In this document: positions 1-10,955 of the stretch, in pieces
How positions within the stretch are numbered: position 1 is the stretch's first letter
Layout of the letters: each line of letters begins with the position of its first letter
From: Macrosoma leucophasiata
Lineage: Eukaryota > Arthropoda > Insecta > Lepidoptera > Hedylidae
Length of the DNA: 64,000 nt
Assembly (NCBI GenBank): GCA_036365455.1
Contig: JAWQUS010000026.1
Coordinates: forward strand, 11,116,001 to 11,180,000
Reading direction: 5' to 3'
Made by a program: the position numbers and the translations under genes
Notes under the pieces: generated by a model
Told to the model about the DNA's origin: nothing
Seen by the model: only the letters and a program-made list of their open reading frames with translations
Databases searched by the model: none

Positions 1-211
1 GAACTTAAACTGCGTCAGAGTGAATCTCCTCAACTTACGAACGTTACAGCAATTTTGTCATCACTTCAAAGATTAAAATAATGTGTTTACATTAACAAAT
101 TGTATTAACATTTTATAAGCCAATGTGTTCAATATTAAATAAATTATTTATGTTGGTATAATCGTTATGGTGAGTCCACCCATCACTAACAACCAAGAAC
201 TGTATGGAGTC
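1..211. other. unassigned sequence
   Basis: No coding frame, repeat or RNA that I recognise. It ends where the inverted-repeat element at 212 begins. Confidence 0.5.
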
Positions 212-485
212 AAGGTCGATTTACACCAGACGAACGAATGCTCATTCTATCTCCACTTTTAGTGTAAACAGGCGTACAGTATTATTTCGTTGTTCTTGTG
301 TGTTCGCAAAGATTCTATGGAATATTCTCAGAATGTTCGCTCGCTCGATGTAAACGGCGCTAGAGCGCGCGAACAGTTCTCGCACCCCTGAGAGGTTTCT
401 TCAAAGCATTCTTGTTCAAGCGATTGTATACATTTCTTATCGATTAAATTATGGATTGGTCTAAAGAAAAACGATTATTAATTAC

Positions 486-715
486 TAGCCGGGCGGGTCC
501 GGCATCGCGCGGTTGCCATTTTACCTACCCTCTCCTGTTCATCTTCGCGTAATGTTATATAGCCTAAGGCCTTCCTCTATAAATAGCCTCGATAGGCTAT
601 TTATAGAGGAAGGCCTGAAAACTGAAAAAAAAATTCAAATCGGACCATTAGTTCCTGATATTAACGCGTTCAAACAAACAAACAGACTCTTCAGCTTCAT
701 AATATTAAGTATAGA
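486..715 (+). repeat. dispersed repeat, copy 1, interrupted by hairpin
   Basis: Shares blocks with 1722-1905: a GC-rich cgcgcggt head, a gttatatagcctaa block, an A-run followed by attcaaatcgg, and agttcctga...gcgcgtt. Such decayed dispersed repeats are common in moth genomes. It codes for nothing. Confidence 0.55.
567..616. repeat. perfect 23-bp inverted repeat, 4-nt loop
   Basis: Arms 567-589 and 594-616 are exact reverse complements around the loop cgat. The sister copy of the host repeat (1722-1905) lacks it, so it arose in this copy, probably as a template-switch inverted duplication. Confidence 0.9.
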
Positions 716-932
716 TAAAAGCCTACCAAAATTTAACACAATGAGCACCACACCAAATGACAAGAACATTCGTTCAGATGATCTAGCTTTCATTTACACT
801 AAGAGATTATGAAAGAAATAATACAGAACGAAAATAATGTTCTAGCTCTAGCTGGATACGAGTTTACGTTTACACTAAAATATCACGAAATAATGATCTT
901 GGTTTGATCTACGTTTGATGTAAATCGACCTT

Positions 933-1641
933 CAGATTAAATAAATTCGAACCTTGTATTACCGAAAATTATGGAATAAAAGTATTAGGAGGCGCACGCG
1001 TGTTGTGATAACAACTTTTTAAAACAGGGGGAATGATTTGTCGTTTTCATAGTGTTCGAAAATATAAAATTAATAAATAAATATTTATTATCTTTTAGGT
1101 TCCGTGACGTTCATCGTGGCTAAAATTATAGCTCAAGTTTAACGGCGGACAGTATTATAAATTCCCTTTGACATTCAATATAATATATTACATTCCACCT
1201 GGACGCTGGTATTATAAATTCTGTATTGCAACTTGTAATATATCATCAAAGTTCAGGCTTCCTTTGGAATATTATTCTGATAGGTATTCATAGTGTATGA
1301 GATATTATGTATTATTATTCCATTAACAATTTAATTCAAATAGCTTTAATGTCGTCTCTTAAAAATCGTCTCAACTAAGTCAATAGAAATAGAATATATA
1401 TATATAGTCTTTTTTAAATCTTTTGAAATCCTACATTAACATTACCGTCTATGTGTGCACATAAAAAAAATATGTAGGTATGTTGGTTGAGAAGCATCCA
1501 CATTTCTTTATAAAATACACCCACGTTTGTTCTCGACAAAAAAGGGCTTTCATGCTGACCTACTATAAGGAGGTTGTCCTTGCCATAAAGACATGTATAA
1601 ATGAAACGCATATAACATGTGGATATCTATTTATAATAGAC
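933..1641. other. unassigned A+T-rich sequence
   Basis: No supported gene. Short open frames on both strands around 1410-1665 look like chance. Confidence 0.5.
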
Positions 1642-1905
1642 TACCCGGGTAGTCCAGCGGTGTGAGACGAATGTTTAAATCAAAATGAAACTAAATCCAA
1701 TCAAAATTATTTAAATACTGGCGGCCCGCCCCGGATTCGCGCGGTGGAATGTTACCTACGAGTACTCTCTTCTATTAATCTTAGCATGACCACAGTAGAT
1801 AGAACAAATCTACTATGGCATGACGTTATATAGCCTAAAGCCTTCTATCACTGAAAAAAAATTCAAATCGGGTCAGTAGTTCCTGAGATTAGCGCGTTTA
1901 AGCGT
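1642..1905 (+). repeat. tRNA-SINE head remnant plus dispersed repeat copy 2
   Basis: 1642-1666 contains gtagtccagcggtgtgag, the A-box end of the tRNA-headed SINE seen at 41409 and 50879. From about 1722 the sequence is the second copy of the repeat at 486-715. An internal inverted pair (ccacagtagatagaac / aaatctactatgg) lies near 1790-1820. Confidence 0.5.
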
Positions 1906-2211
1906 ATAGATTTAAGTTTTATAATTTAAAAGAAAATATGTTTCTGTTCAACTTCAAGAATTTAATCAAATTGTTACGTGCTTACAAACCTTAACGAGGT
2001 AGCAGTGGAAACACATTTTGATAGCAAAGCGTCATTATGGCCACTCGGAAATAATTTACGAGCGCGAGAAGGGAAACACCGCGGAACGCAACTCTGAGCT
2101 TACTTAAGTCTCTTAAACTGTAGGGTTCTTTGAACTAAGCAGTGTTCTTGTGTTGTGTAAATCATATTTGTATGGGTACAAATGTTGAAACGTAATCGGT
2201 AACGCAAGAGA

Positions 2212-2266
2212 CTCGTATATAAAATATACGATTCCCAGGAGAATCGTATATAAAATATACGATTCT
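2212..2266. repeat. tandem, partly palindromic 25-bp repeat
   Basis: The word atcgtatataaaatatacga occurs twice in a row (first copy starts with ctcg), each being itself nearly self-complementary (cgtata...tatacg). It could form a cruciform. Confidence 0.7.
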
Positions 2267-2283
2267 CAATCCTATTTTTTTTT

Positions 2284-2358
2284 TAAAGGCGAGATTCGAA
2301 CTCTCTGCCACTGGAAATCTAGTCCAGCTGCTCTTCCAATTGAGCTACCGAAGTCCAT
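2284..2358 (-). repeat. tRNA-like sequence, degenerate
   Basis: On the minus strand a D-arm (GCTC...GAGC), an anticodon arm (CTGGA-ctagatt-TCCAG) and a T-arm-like GTTCGAATC can be laid out. The acceptor 3' strand does not pair with the 5' strand. A second partial copy lies at 2903-2966. This looks like a tRNA-derived repeat or pseudogene, not a working tRNA gene. Confidence 0.5.
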
Positions 2359-2537
2359 CAGAGTTGTCAAATCTTTACATTTATTGCCATCGATGCTAGT
2401 TAAGAAACTGATTAAATAAACTTTGCAGTTTATTAAATATCGTAGAGAAGTCACTTTTACCGTTAATGACTGTTTTTTATTATTTTTCGCAATAACTCAT
2501 GCTAGTGAAATATATTAAAAAAAAATGTGCGAGAGAG

Positions 2538-2896
2538 AAGCGCGCATGGCCCAGCGGCTGGTGTAGATCGTAAGCGATCTGCTCGGTTAAGCACTACGGG
2601 CGCGGCCGGGTAGTGTGATGGGTGACCGCTAGTGGCAAATTAAATGCGCGTTTCCGTGCTTCTGAGGGCACGTTAAGCCGTCGGTCCCGGTTGCTATCGA
2701 TGGATAGCAGTCGTTAAACCTTGTCGGAGGCCTTATGGGCGGTTTGAAAACATCCGACAGTGGGTTGGCCACTAAACCACCCACCTCCACCAATCCACAT
2801 TGGAGCAGCGTGGTGGAGTAAGCTCCAGGCCTCCCCCCAAAAAAGGGGAGAGACTCGTGCCCAGCAGTGGGACGTATAATGGGTTGCCATTATTAT
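2538..2896 (+). mobile_element. 5S rRNA-derived SINE, copy 1 of 7
   Basis: The head contains the internal control region of 5S rRNA: ggttaagcactacgggcgcg followed by gatgggtgaccgct (A box, intermediate element, C box). A unique body follows, then a tail ending gggttgccattattat. The 3' part (cagcagtgggacgtata) resembles the 3' end of lepidopteran RTE LINEs, which suggests RTE-mediated retroposition (inference). Non-coding; any protein frame through it is chance. Sister copies: 13897, 23501, 35571, 37334, 48023, 58046. Confidence 0.9.
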
Positions 2897-2902
2897 AAAG
2901 AA

Positions 2903-2966
2903 AAGTTTGACTTCGGCCACTGGGAATCTAGTCCAACCGCTCTTCCAACTGAGTTACCGAAGTCCA
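2903..2966 (-). repeat. second tRNA-like remnant
   Basis: Minus-strand copy of the tRNA-like D and anticodon arms at 2284-2358. Here the anticodon arm is followed directly by CCGAAGT, the complement of the 5' acceptor ACTTCGG, so the T arm seems deleted. The 5S-SINE sits between the two copies. Confidence 0.45.
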
Positions 2967-3859
2967 CACCCGAGTCTCGCCTCAAGTCATTTTTTTCTTT
3001 CCATACATACATGTCATAGTTTATACCGATTTAACAGGGTTAATTTAAATTAGCGCATAACCTCATGCAGGCAGCCTCTCTATATCAATCCCAACAATAT
3101 TTGTTCTACGACTTCTTACCAATCTTGATAAATACCCGAAAAAATAAACTCTAAAAGTTCAAAAGAGCATAGCCACTGCGTCACCCCGCGACCCCGCTCC
3201 CCACTGCACGTGGCGATATTTTGCCTAGGCAAAGGTGCGTGGTATACCTACGCTAAGAGTAAATGCCAGATTAGAGGCAAAAAAAAATTGAATAAGAAAG
3301 GAGATCCGCCACTTTGTATGGGGCATTGGTACATAATTGTACAACAATAAACCTTTTACGTTTTTAGACATTAGTTCATATTACTACTATTTAAAACATA
3401 TTGGACTTCGTTGACGAATTGGGTTCGTGAGATATGGCAATTTAAAAAATGTATGAATGAAGTCGTTTTTCCGCCATATTTTTTTATTTTCGTACATACC
3501 TATAGGCGCTAATTTAAAATTGACGGTTTGTAGATTGCAAGAAGAAAGTGACTTTTACAATAAGTAATCACGCTTGTATCCACAAATACATATGAATGCT
3601 TTTAAATAGCATTTCACTGTACACCGAGCACTTTTTTGGCAAACTCCAGTCTACTTTTGCAGATTATAATAAATTGTTTACAGAAAAATTAACAAACACA
3701 AGATCAACTGAACAGAAACCTCTAGCATAACCTCCGTAATCCAAATCGCAAGAGCATTCGAAATCCGTTTCAACAAGCACAAAAACAAGCCAGTAGTCAA
3801 AAACACAGAGAAGTCACAGAACGCCAACAATATCAAACCAACCGAGCGCAGTAGCAAAT

Positions 3860-3910
3860 GAATGACGTCAAACGTCAATCATCAATGACGTGACAGGCAT
3901 GAGGTGACAT
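3860..3910. promoter_or_regulatory. cluster of TGACGT words
   Basis: TGACGTCA at about 3863 is followed within 40 bp by further acgtca and tgacgtgac words. This matches the CRE half-site, but it lies in repeat DNA beside the Jockey 3' end, so a regulatory role is only a possibility. Confidence 0.2.
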
Positions 3911-3914
3911 ATCA

Positions 3915-4164
3915 AAGCGGCAAAAAGTGATGTGTCAACATAGGCGGTCTCTGATGACCTCGCGGCGCGTGCGAAGCGCGCGACGCGGTGCGGGCCTACG
4001 AGGCACTCCTCTTTGCCCGGGCTTGATCTGCCCCCGTTACGACGGGGGCGTGTTCACCTTTCTTGGTTTGTACGCCGGCTGTGGAGTGCCGACACAAGGT
4101 TGCAGCGACGCAACGTCTCATTAGCCTTAGCCAGGCATTGCGATCGCTACCTCAGGGAGAGATG
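3915..4164 (-). other. 3' UTR region of the Jockey-type LINE
   Basis: GC-rich sequence continuous in composition with the LINE frame that ends at 4165. It holds a perfect 8-bp hairpin with a tetraloop (gcccccgt-tacg-acgggggc, 4030-4049). No poly(A) tail is visible, so the exact 3' boundary is unclear. Confidence 0.5.
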
Positions 4165-6633
4165 CTACTCTGGGTCGGGGATTGAACCCGACCGCCAGTG
4201 GTGTAGGTGGGCGTAGTTACCCGAGCTTACCAATTGGTGGCGTATCCGAATACGTGGGACAGGGACAGAGTCTTCATTAGCGTTTGCGTCAGCGTTTGCG
4301 TCATCGTCTCGACGCGCTCTCGGCGAGGCGCTGGGAAGTAGTTCGCGTGGGAGGGCGAAGCCCTCCGGTGGTCGTGCGTGCAGCGGGGCGAATCCGCGGA
4401 GATGACGATGTGGTCCGTTGTCGGCGCGATCGAACATTTTTCGCGCCAAGCCGACAACGAACTCTCTCACGGATTCGACCCGTAGGTCGCGGGCGATGAC
4501 ATCGTTGCGAACATACCTCCCCGCGCCGGTAATCAGCCTGAGAGTTACGTTCTGTTGGACCTGAAGTCTACGTCGCTGCGCGGCGGAGCATAATGCATAC
4601 CATGCCGGTGCTGCGTACGTTAACCTCGAGCGGATGTAGGTTTTGTAGAGTCGTATTTTAATACGCAGTGGCAGTCTAGAGCGAAGCACCGGACGCAGCC
4701 TCGCCCGCGCCGCCGCCGCCTGCCTCACTGCGTGATCGACAGTGGGCGTCATGCGAAGCGAGCGGTCGATGCTACACCCAAGATACTTAACCGTAGACCG
4801 CCACTCTACATCCTGACCTCGCAACCGGAGGGCCGGTAACGAGCGGCGGACACGCATTGCGATAGCAGCCGTTTTATCCACATTCACGGCCATCCGCCAC
4901 TCATCCAGCCACCCCGGTAGCAGGTCCAACAGATGTTGCATTTTCGCTATTGCGATATGCAACCGGGACGATGACGCTATGTAGGCGCTGTCATCGGCGA
5001 ACAGGGACAGCATAACGTCTTCCTCTCCCTCGCGCAGAGTTGCGCGCAAGGTGGGAATATCGTCAGTGTACGCCGCATACAATGCCGGCGACACGCAGCT
5101 GCCCTGTGGTACTCCGGCTCGGATGGGGCGCTGTCGTGAGTCAGCGCCCTCCACCGTTACGAAGAACCGCCTGCCTTTTAAAAAGTCGGCTACCACCCTG
5201 TATAACCCGAGTGGTATTCGGTCCGCCAGTTTGGCTAGTAGGCCTGTGTGCCACACTCGGTCGAAGGCCTTCTCTATGTCTAGAAAGACTCCGACCGAGT
5301 AACGGCCCTTATTAGCCTCACTGGCGAGGTGGTCTAATACCCGTGTCAGCTGTAGAGTTGTCGAGTGCCCGGCGCGAAAGCCAAACTGCTCCTCCCTACA
5401 TGGTAGGTGCGGTCTCAGCCTCCGCAACAGCAGACGCTCGAACAACTTGGCGACATGGGATAATAGCGTAATAGGGCGGTAACTCGACGGTAGGCGACGA
5501 TCTTTGCCCGGTTTCGGGAGGACGATGACTTTCCCCAACTTCCAGATGTCGGGAAAATGTCCGGTCCGGAGTATGCCGTTGAAAAGCTTGGTTAGGGTTA
5601 CCAAGCTTCTCCACGGCAGATGCTGCAGCGCCGCGGTCGGAATACCATCTGGTCCGGCCGCTTTTCGTGAAGGTAGCCGTACGACGGCTCTCCGCAACTC
5701 TGAGGGAGATACGAAGTTCTCCCCGGGCAGCGGCGCGGCGGGACACGATAGTAGTTCCCTCACACGGCGCTCGCAGACATCATGTTGCTCGATGACAGCG
5801 GGGTCCAGGGAGGCAGGGTGGGGGGTAAATACCCCTTCCAAATGGGCGGCCAATATTTCGGCCCGATCCTTGGGTCCGTAGCACCTTTTACCCGTGCTGT
5901 CAAGCAGGGGGTAGATGGGGGGTGGCTCGTGGGTGAGGGCTCGCGTGAGAGCATATAAGCTGGTATCGCTTTCAGCCGCCCGGTCAATAGTTTTATCCCA
6001 AGCGGCCCCTCGATACGCTCTCGCCGCGGTGCTCACCTCGTCGGCGAGCCAATTTAGGTCGCGCTTGATGTCTGGACATCGCGTGCACGCCCACAGTTGG
6101 CGAAGGCGGCGCTTTTGGCGCAGCTTATTTAGGAACGAAGTGGGCGCGGCGCCCCTGCAGTGAGTGGGCGCTGGTCTAGTGGTCGTGGCCGCCTCTGCGG
6201 CGGTCTTTATTTCCTCCGTGATTCGGCAGACTGCCTCCTCCACCTCTTCGGAGGTCTGTAGGGCGCCCAACGGCTCCACCTCGCTCATGGTGCGCTCGAA
6301 AACGCTCCAATCTGTGCGGCGGAATGGCGGGCGCGCAATCGCAAAATCCGTTGACAACGTTAGCGCAACCAGTATGGGGAGGTGCTGCGTGTCCATGTCG
6401 TACAACACCTCCACGTGGATCGGGAATGGCACGTCCTTGGTGATTACCACATCCAGTACGTCCGGATGGTGATTTGGGTTTGACGGGATGTGGGTCGGAG
6501 AATCCGGCCCCAACACCTCGTAGCCCTCGCACTGACTGTCCTCGTGGAGTTGTCTGCCTGCCGGGGTGATGACACGTGACCCCCAAGCAGGGTGCTTGGC
6601 ATTCAGATCACCCGCGACAATAGATGGCTGTCA
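4165..6633 (-). CDS. Jockey-type LINE ORF2, 5'-truncated (endonuclease end plus RT)
   Basis: Minus-strand frame open for about 820 codons, from about 6633 (just inside an in-frame TGA) to the stop at 4165. It starts inside the APE-type endonuclease: GDLNAKHPAWGSR is visible, then PDVLDVVI and DTQHLPI. The reverse transcriptase is complete, with SSYRPITLL, FGFRAGHS, FLDIEKAFDRVW, GVPQGS and the catalytic FADD. Counted from the codon at 6516 these fall near residues 344, 378, 411, 468 and 506. The C-terminal thumb is present. Jockey elements copy themselves by target-primed reverse transcription. This copy lost ORF1, the first part of the endonuclease and the 5' UTR, the usual 5' truncation, but the RT is unbroken and GC-richer than its surroundings, so the insertion is fairly young. 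It cannot move on its own. Confidence 0.9.
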
Positions 6634-7179
6634 CAAAATATCGTTGTTTAAGAATATCGATTCATTGATCGAATGGGTCACTTAGGCTTTTGTGTTGATT
6701 TTAAAACCTAAATGAATGTATTTCAATAAGTCTTCATCTAATTGTTGGCACCTTAAAATGAAATCTAACGTGTTTTTTCACTTATTTTTCTATTTATTAT
6801 GTAACCATTTTTTTTTTAATATGATTAATCGACACTTTCTGATACAATAATTATATCCTACGCCATTACAATTCATTACGTTCCGTTTCACGCCACCATA
6901 AGTGTCAAAAGTACAGATTTTTTCAAAAACTGTTTTAAATACTTTTCCGGCGGGTGTCAGTATAATATTATACTGAAAAATATACAGCTTTATGCGCACA
7001 TATTTTATGTAAAGTGTTTGTTCATGTACAATCTATGTACCATTTTGGCTGATCTCCTTTTAATTATGAATTTTATAAAATGTCGCAGAGCAAATGTTAT
7101 TAGGATTAATGTAGAGAGGCTGCCTACAAGAGGTTATGCGCTAATTACAAATAACCCTGTATAATATCTGTAAATTTAA

Positions 7180-7738
7180 TTTATTTATTTAATACTTTAT
7201 TGCCACAATATTAAACATTTTGACAAATGGCGAACTTAACGCTAAAAGTGACAGGTGCAACGGAACTGAGATCTAATTTGGCAAGCTGCTTTTGACTGTC
7301 AACTACAATCGCCTGACACTTGTTAGGATTAACTTTAATGCCGAATTTATGAGACCACATGCTTATAATTTGTAAGTTAGTGTTAATTTTGGTAATACAC
7401 TTGCTAATATTACTAATGTTAGATTGGCCGTATATTTGCAAGTCGTCAGCATAAAAGTGGTAGGAGCAGTCAAGTAGGTGACACAACGAATTGATAAAGA
7501 TGGTGAACAGCAAGGGCGATAGTATACCACCCTGCGGCACACCAGTAATCAAATCACTCCAGTCAGACAGATTTTTATTTAGACGAACTGCTTGTTGTCT
7601 GTTTCTGAGGTATGCGGCAAACCAATCTAAAACGGTTGTAGAGAATCGGAGATGTTCTAATAAAGCAAGGAGGATATTTAATAAACCGTTCTTAAATTTT
7701 AAACCTATTTTAATCTTCCCCTTCTCATTGCACTGCAT
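7180..7738 (-). pseudogene. LINE RT fragment, internally deleted
   Basis: Minus-strand open frame of about 175 codons with the RT palm: AAYLRNRQQAVRLNK, GVPQGGILSPLLF and the catalytic FYADDLQIY, then VNPNKCQAIV. The thumb is missing: the frame runs straight into the element's 3' end (7180-7230), which in minus sense ends with a gtggcaataaagt block and TTTA repeats. The 5' half is absent. Related to the fragment at 20161. Dead copy just upstream of a guanylate cyclase exon. Confidence 0.8.
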
Positions 7739-7846
7739 TAAATGTTTATTAACTACCCAAAGATTGACTGGGAGAGAAGGGTTTTTATCATTAAGTCCGC
7801 CGCAGGTACGTTACTGTGCAAAAAAAATAACACTCTCATTTCATAG
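7739..7846 (+). other. LINE 3'-end scrap and intron 3' end
   Basis: Contains gggagagaaggg and tcattaagtccgcc, wording typical of insect LINE 3' ends. It is followed by a pyrimidine-rich run and the AG (7845-7846) that serves the exon at 7847. Confidence 0.4.
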
Positions 7847-8013
7847 GCGAAGCGATCGGTGCGAAAAGTCATGACGACGTGACGATGCTGTTCAGCGATA
7901 TCGTCGGCTTCACTTCTATCTGCGCCACCGCCACTCCTATGATGGTTATCACGATGCTAGAGGACTTGTACAGCGTGTTTGATGTTTTCTGTGAAGAACT
8001 GGACGTGTATAAG
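7847..8013 (+). CDS. Gycalpha99B: soluble guanylate cyclase alpha, exon (cyclase domain start)
   Basis: First of five exons of a soluble guanylate cyclase alpha subunit seen here. The NO-activated alpha/beta enzyme makes cGMP from GTP in the cytosol. The exon follows ...tttcatag and ends aag|gtatgt. Reading from 7849 it gives 55 codons with the class III cyclase block [14 protein letters not shown], whose Asp is a metal ligand, and ELDVYK at the end. It starts in phase 1 (two bases gc complete a split codon). Upstream exons (haem-NO-binding, PAS, coiled coil) are not found before it and are expected left of the window. The alpha assignment rests on the [15 protein letters not shown] block in the 13106 exon. 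The symbol is the Drosophila alpha-subunit name, given by family similarity. Confidence 0.93.
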
Positions 8014-9084
8014 GTATGTTTTCAGGTTTTTAAGAGCTAGCTAGCAAATTAGGTCGACGAAACTCAATAGCACTCTACTTCGGAGCATATTTCGAATTGT
8101 TGAATTGAATTAGAAAATTTTCAAATTTTTTATTCTTTCTAGCATTTTCTATTCAAACAAATGAAAATGAGAAAACTGTAAACAGGTCTTTGATTTTGTT
8201 CGTTTTTTACACTGATACGTTGTATATATGAACACCTGTGTATTTTTTTGAATAACTAATATGCGTTATTTGCTGTTTCCCGCGGCTCCGCCCGCGTGTA
8301 GTTCGCTTTTCGCGTAACCTGTCGATGCTCATCAAATCATCCCATGGCATCCCACAGGAACATATTTCGGGATGAAAATTATCCTATGTGTTAATCCAAG
8401 TTACCTTCTATGTGTGTGCCACTTCTGTGCAATTTCATGAAAATCGGTTCTGCAGTTTTTGCGTGAAGGAGTAACAAACAAACACACAAACAAAGATACA
8501 AACTTTTGCATTTATAATATTTATACGATATATATATACGATAATACACAAAAAGAAAGTAAATATGCGATAGCATTGAGGTAATGCCTATCAGTTTCGT
8601 GTACTACTATTCATTCACTTTATAAGTGACGATTTTTTAGAAATATATATAGAACCTTATTTATGGATCTGAGCTTTTGGATAGTCTTGTAGTTTTGTCA
8701 AGACTATCTGCCTGATTGTTTAATTTACCGTAACACAATTCATAAGGATCAATGAATTCAATTGCAATGTAGAAGAAACTTAAAATAAAAATCAATTGTG
8801 TTCAGAGACGGCTAATATTTTGTATTAAATATAGTACTTACTTCTAATTGAGCTGTCAATGTTAAATTGGTCCTCAGTTAATAAGAAAACTTCACGACTT
8901 CATCGATGTTCTCCATGTAGTAATAACAATTGTTGGAAAACCTATTTCGTTAAACTTCTCGTCAGCTTATTTCAGCGCACAAGATACAAGACTTGCAAAA
9001 CTTTCCCAACCAGTTTGTTGACATACTTTTTGTTTCTTATCAAAACTCATTAATTATCAACTTAGTAGCAGTACTCGACAACAG
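8014..9084. other. intron sequence with dispersed repeat at 8260-8530
   Basis: Part of the first intron. 8260-8530 holds a known-looking insect repeat: a GC-rich cgcggctccgcccgcgtgt head, then aaaatcggttctgcag and an ACAAA-rich tail ending in tttataatatttatac. The rest is A+T-rich and unassigned. Confidence 0.5.
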
Positions 9085-9295
9085 AATAGAATAGAATAGA
9101 AAAACTTTATTTGTAACAACAACATAAAAAAAAATTAAAACTAAGAACACAAAATCAAGGTTGTTACAAAAAGGTCCCCAATTCAGCATAAAGCCGATCT
9201 TACGAGCGGCGCTGGTCCTCCATTAAGGCCGATTTTGTGACATATAGGACCTAAACTACGCCAGCAAAGCGTCTGTCGTATATCTTAAATACCTA
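9085..9295 (-). repeat. LINE 3' tail fragment
   Basis: Minus strand ends in an ATAAAGTTTTTC block followed by TTCTA repeats (9085-9103), the form of a LINE 3' end with a short-repeat tail. No protein is left. Confidence 0.4.
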
Positions 9296-9389
9296 GTATA
9301 CTTAATGAAACTATACTGATAAAAAATACAAAGGTACATACTTATTCTATTATTTATATACTTTTTTTTATTTTTTATGTCTGAAGGTT

Positions 9390-9935
9390 GACAGACAAGC
9401 AAACGGGCCATCTGATGGAAAGTGGTCACCGTCGCCTATGAACAATTGCAACACCAGGGGAGTTGCCAACGCGCTGCCAGCTCTGAAGGACCCTTTTGAC
9501 GCCATTTTTGAAGAACCCCATATTGTAGCACCTAGAGGTTCCACAATTTACACGTTCTGGGCAGGAACGAACGTGAAAACCCCACCGTTGAGCACTGCCA
9601 GGTGTCCAGTCGGTGTGGGTGGAACTTCTCTCTTCGGCAGGTAGTACGGTGTAGGAAAAGAGACGGTGGCACCATGTCAAACAGTTCAGCAGAGCACTCA
9701 CCATTGTAGAGACGGTACAACACGCACAGACTCCCAATGTCTCTGCGCAGGCTCAGATGTTCGAGCCTGTCAGTAAGTCCTGGATCGTTAACAATACGAA
9801 CGGCGCGTTTTTGTAGGGAGTTAAGTGGAAAGATCAAGTGGACTATTTGGGGGCTCCCGCCCACAAATGAGAGCAGTATTACAGATGGGGCCGCACTTGG
9901 GCCTTATAAAGCTGTAGTAGCTGCCCCGATGTGAA
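9390..9935 (-). pseudogene. LINE RT C-terminal fragment
   Basis: Minus-strand frame with LQKRAVRIVNDPGLTDRLEH, SLRRDIGSLCVLYRLYNG, ECSAELFDMVPPS and FSRSFLPRTCKLWN. After a frameshift it continues as MGFFKNGVKRVL. This is the post-RT C-terminus common to many insect LINEs. The 3' UTR (9380-9440) has the gggccatctgatgg block frequent in moth LINEs. Frameshifted and lacking the catalytic part. Confidence 0.75.
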
Positions 9936-10070
9936 ATACTGCCTCGCTTTGTTAAGCACACCCAACTTTTTGGATGCCAACTTGCTATAATTTATCCTAA
10001 AAATTACAGATTAAATAAGCCGAAGTCTTTTCCTAAGGTCGATGTGCAATATTTTTTGTTGGATAATGTA

Positions 10071-10512
10071 CCTCAATATACAACGTGTAACAATATTAAA
10101 TGTACAACCCGAAACTAGTTTAATCAGAATCGATATCCAAATCGATTTCAGGCATTTTAAATATAGGAAATATTTTGCCCCAAAATTAATTACAATTAAG
10201 GAAATTATGGTCACCCATTTGGTGAACACTCAATACGAACGAAAATGAGCCTAATGTCTATCCATAATAAAATGTTAGTCTCAACAAGTTTATTACAACT
10301 CATTGAGACGCGCATTTTGTTATAAATAATAATTTTAGAAATAAAATAGTGAAAATCAACCTAATTACTAGTGAGTGTTTAATAGGGGTGCGCAGGTTAC
10401 GCTACATCACATTGCGATAGTGTGCATGTGTGAGTAGGTTTGTGTTTTTGTGCGGCCGTAAGTAGTAGGATAAGTATGCATAGGGTGTGCATACTGTTCG
10501 TACAAATTGAGG
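10071..10512 (+). mobile_element. unclassified dispersed element, copy 1
   Basis: The whole segment recurs inverted at 51518-51960. Its ends are CCTCAAT and ATTGAGG, a 7-bp inverted pair. No conserved open frame. Upstream, 10005-10070 resembles the right end of the inverted-repeat element at 39047-39261. Probably a non-autonomous DNA transposon of unknown superfamily. Confidence 0.6.
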
Positions 10513-10955
10513 ATAACTTATAAATAAAAAAAATTAAATACATGAACATGTAATTTCAGTTCATGTATAATGATTATAACTCGATTTTCTTAGCGGGGTG
10601 TTTGAGAGTGTGCGTTATTCCCGTTACATGTTGTATATATCAGATTTTGCAAAACAAAATTACAAGTAGCCCCACATTTTCCCTCTGTCCGTACACTCTA
10701 CCGTTATTATAAATTCCTACATGCGTTATGGGAATAGCTGAGTTGTTTCACTTAATCTGTGGTATTATTTAGTTTGCATGTGTATTTCGTTTCAACGGAA
10801 CATTATTCTGACTAGATTTTATCATTAACATTATACACAAAACAATTTACATTTCATAATGCGTTTATGATACAATCGTGTATTATTTCGATGTGTGTAA
10901 ATACATTATGCCGTTGCTATTCGTTACGTTATTTTGCTAAAATTTCAAATAAAAT

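Larger units (their letters stand above)
212..932. mobile_element. TIR-bounded non-autonomous element with nested repeat
   Basis: The left end reads aaggtcgatttaca and the right end carries its reverse complement (921-932). Arm similarity continues inward to a shared tagtgtaaac word (about 260-269 and 868-878). This is the layout of a non-autonomous DNA transposon with long imperfect inverted ends. It encodes nothing recognisable. A second repeat (486-715, related to 1722-1905) and a perfect hairpin (567-616) lie inside it. The superfamily is unknown because no clear target-site duplication is visible. Confidence 0.55.
3035..7163. mobile_element. composite segment with long inverted ends
   Basis: The left end (acagggttaatt, attagcgcataacctc, ggcagcctctcta; 3035-3110) recurs inverted at 7090-7163. 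A second shared block (aaaggagatc...ggtacat...attgtac) occurs at about 3297-3355 and inverted at 7020-7065. These look like terminal inverted repeats of a DNA transposon into which the minus-strand Jockey LINE (about 3915-6633) later inserted. No transposase was recognised in the rest (3360-3900, 6640-7010). Confidence 0.5.

Noticed and set aside
2714..2920. Cys/Trp-containing minus-strand frame, repeated at 14073 and 37425
   Set aside because: It lies wholly in the 5S-SINE body and is seen only because the SINE is repeated.
4227..6586. Several long frames on both strands inside the Jockey LINE
   Set aside because: GC-rich coding DNA leaves other frames open. Only the frame with RT motifs is real.
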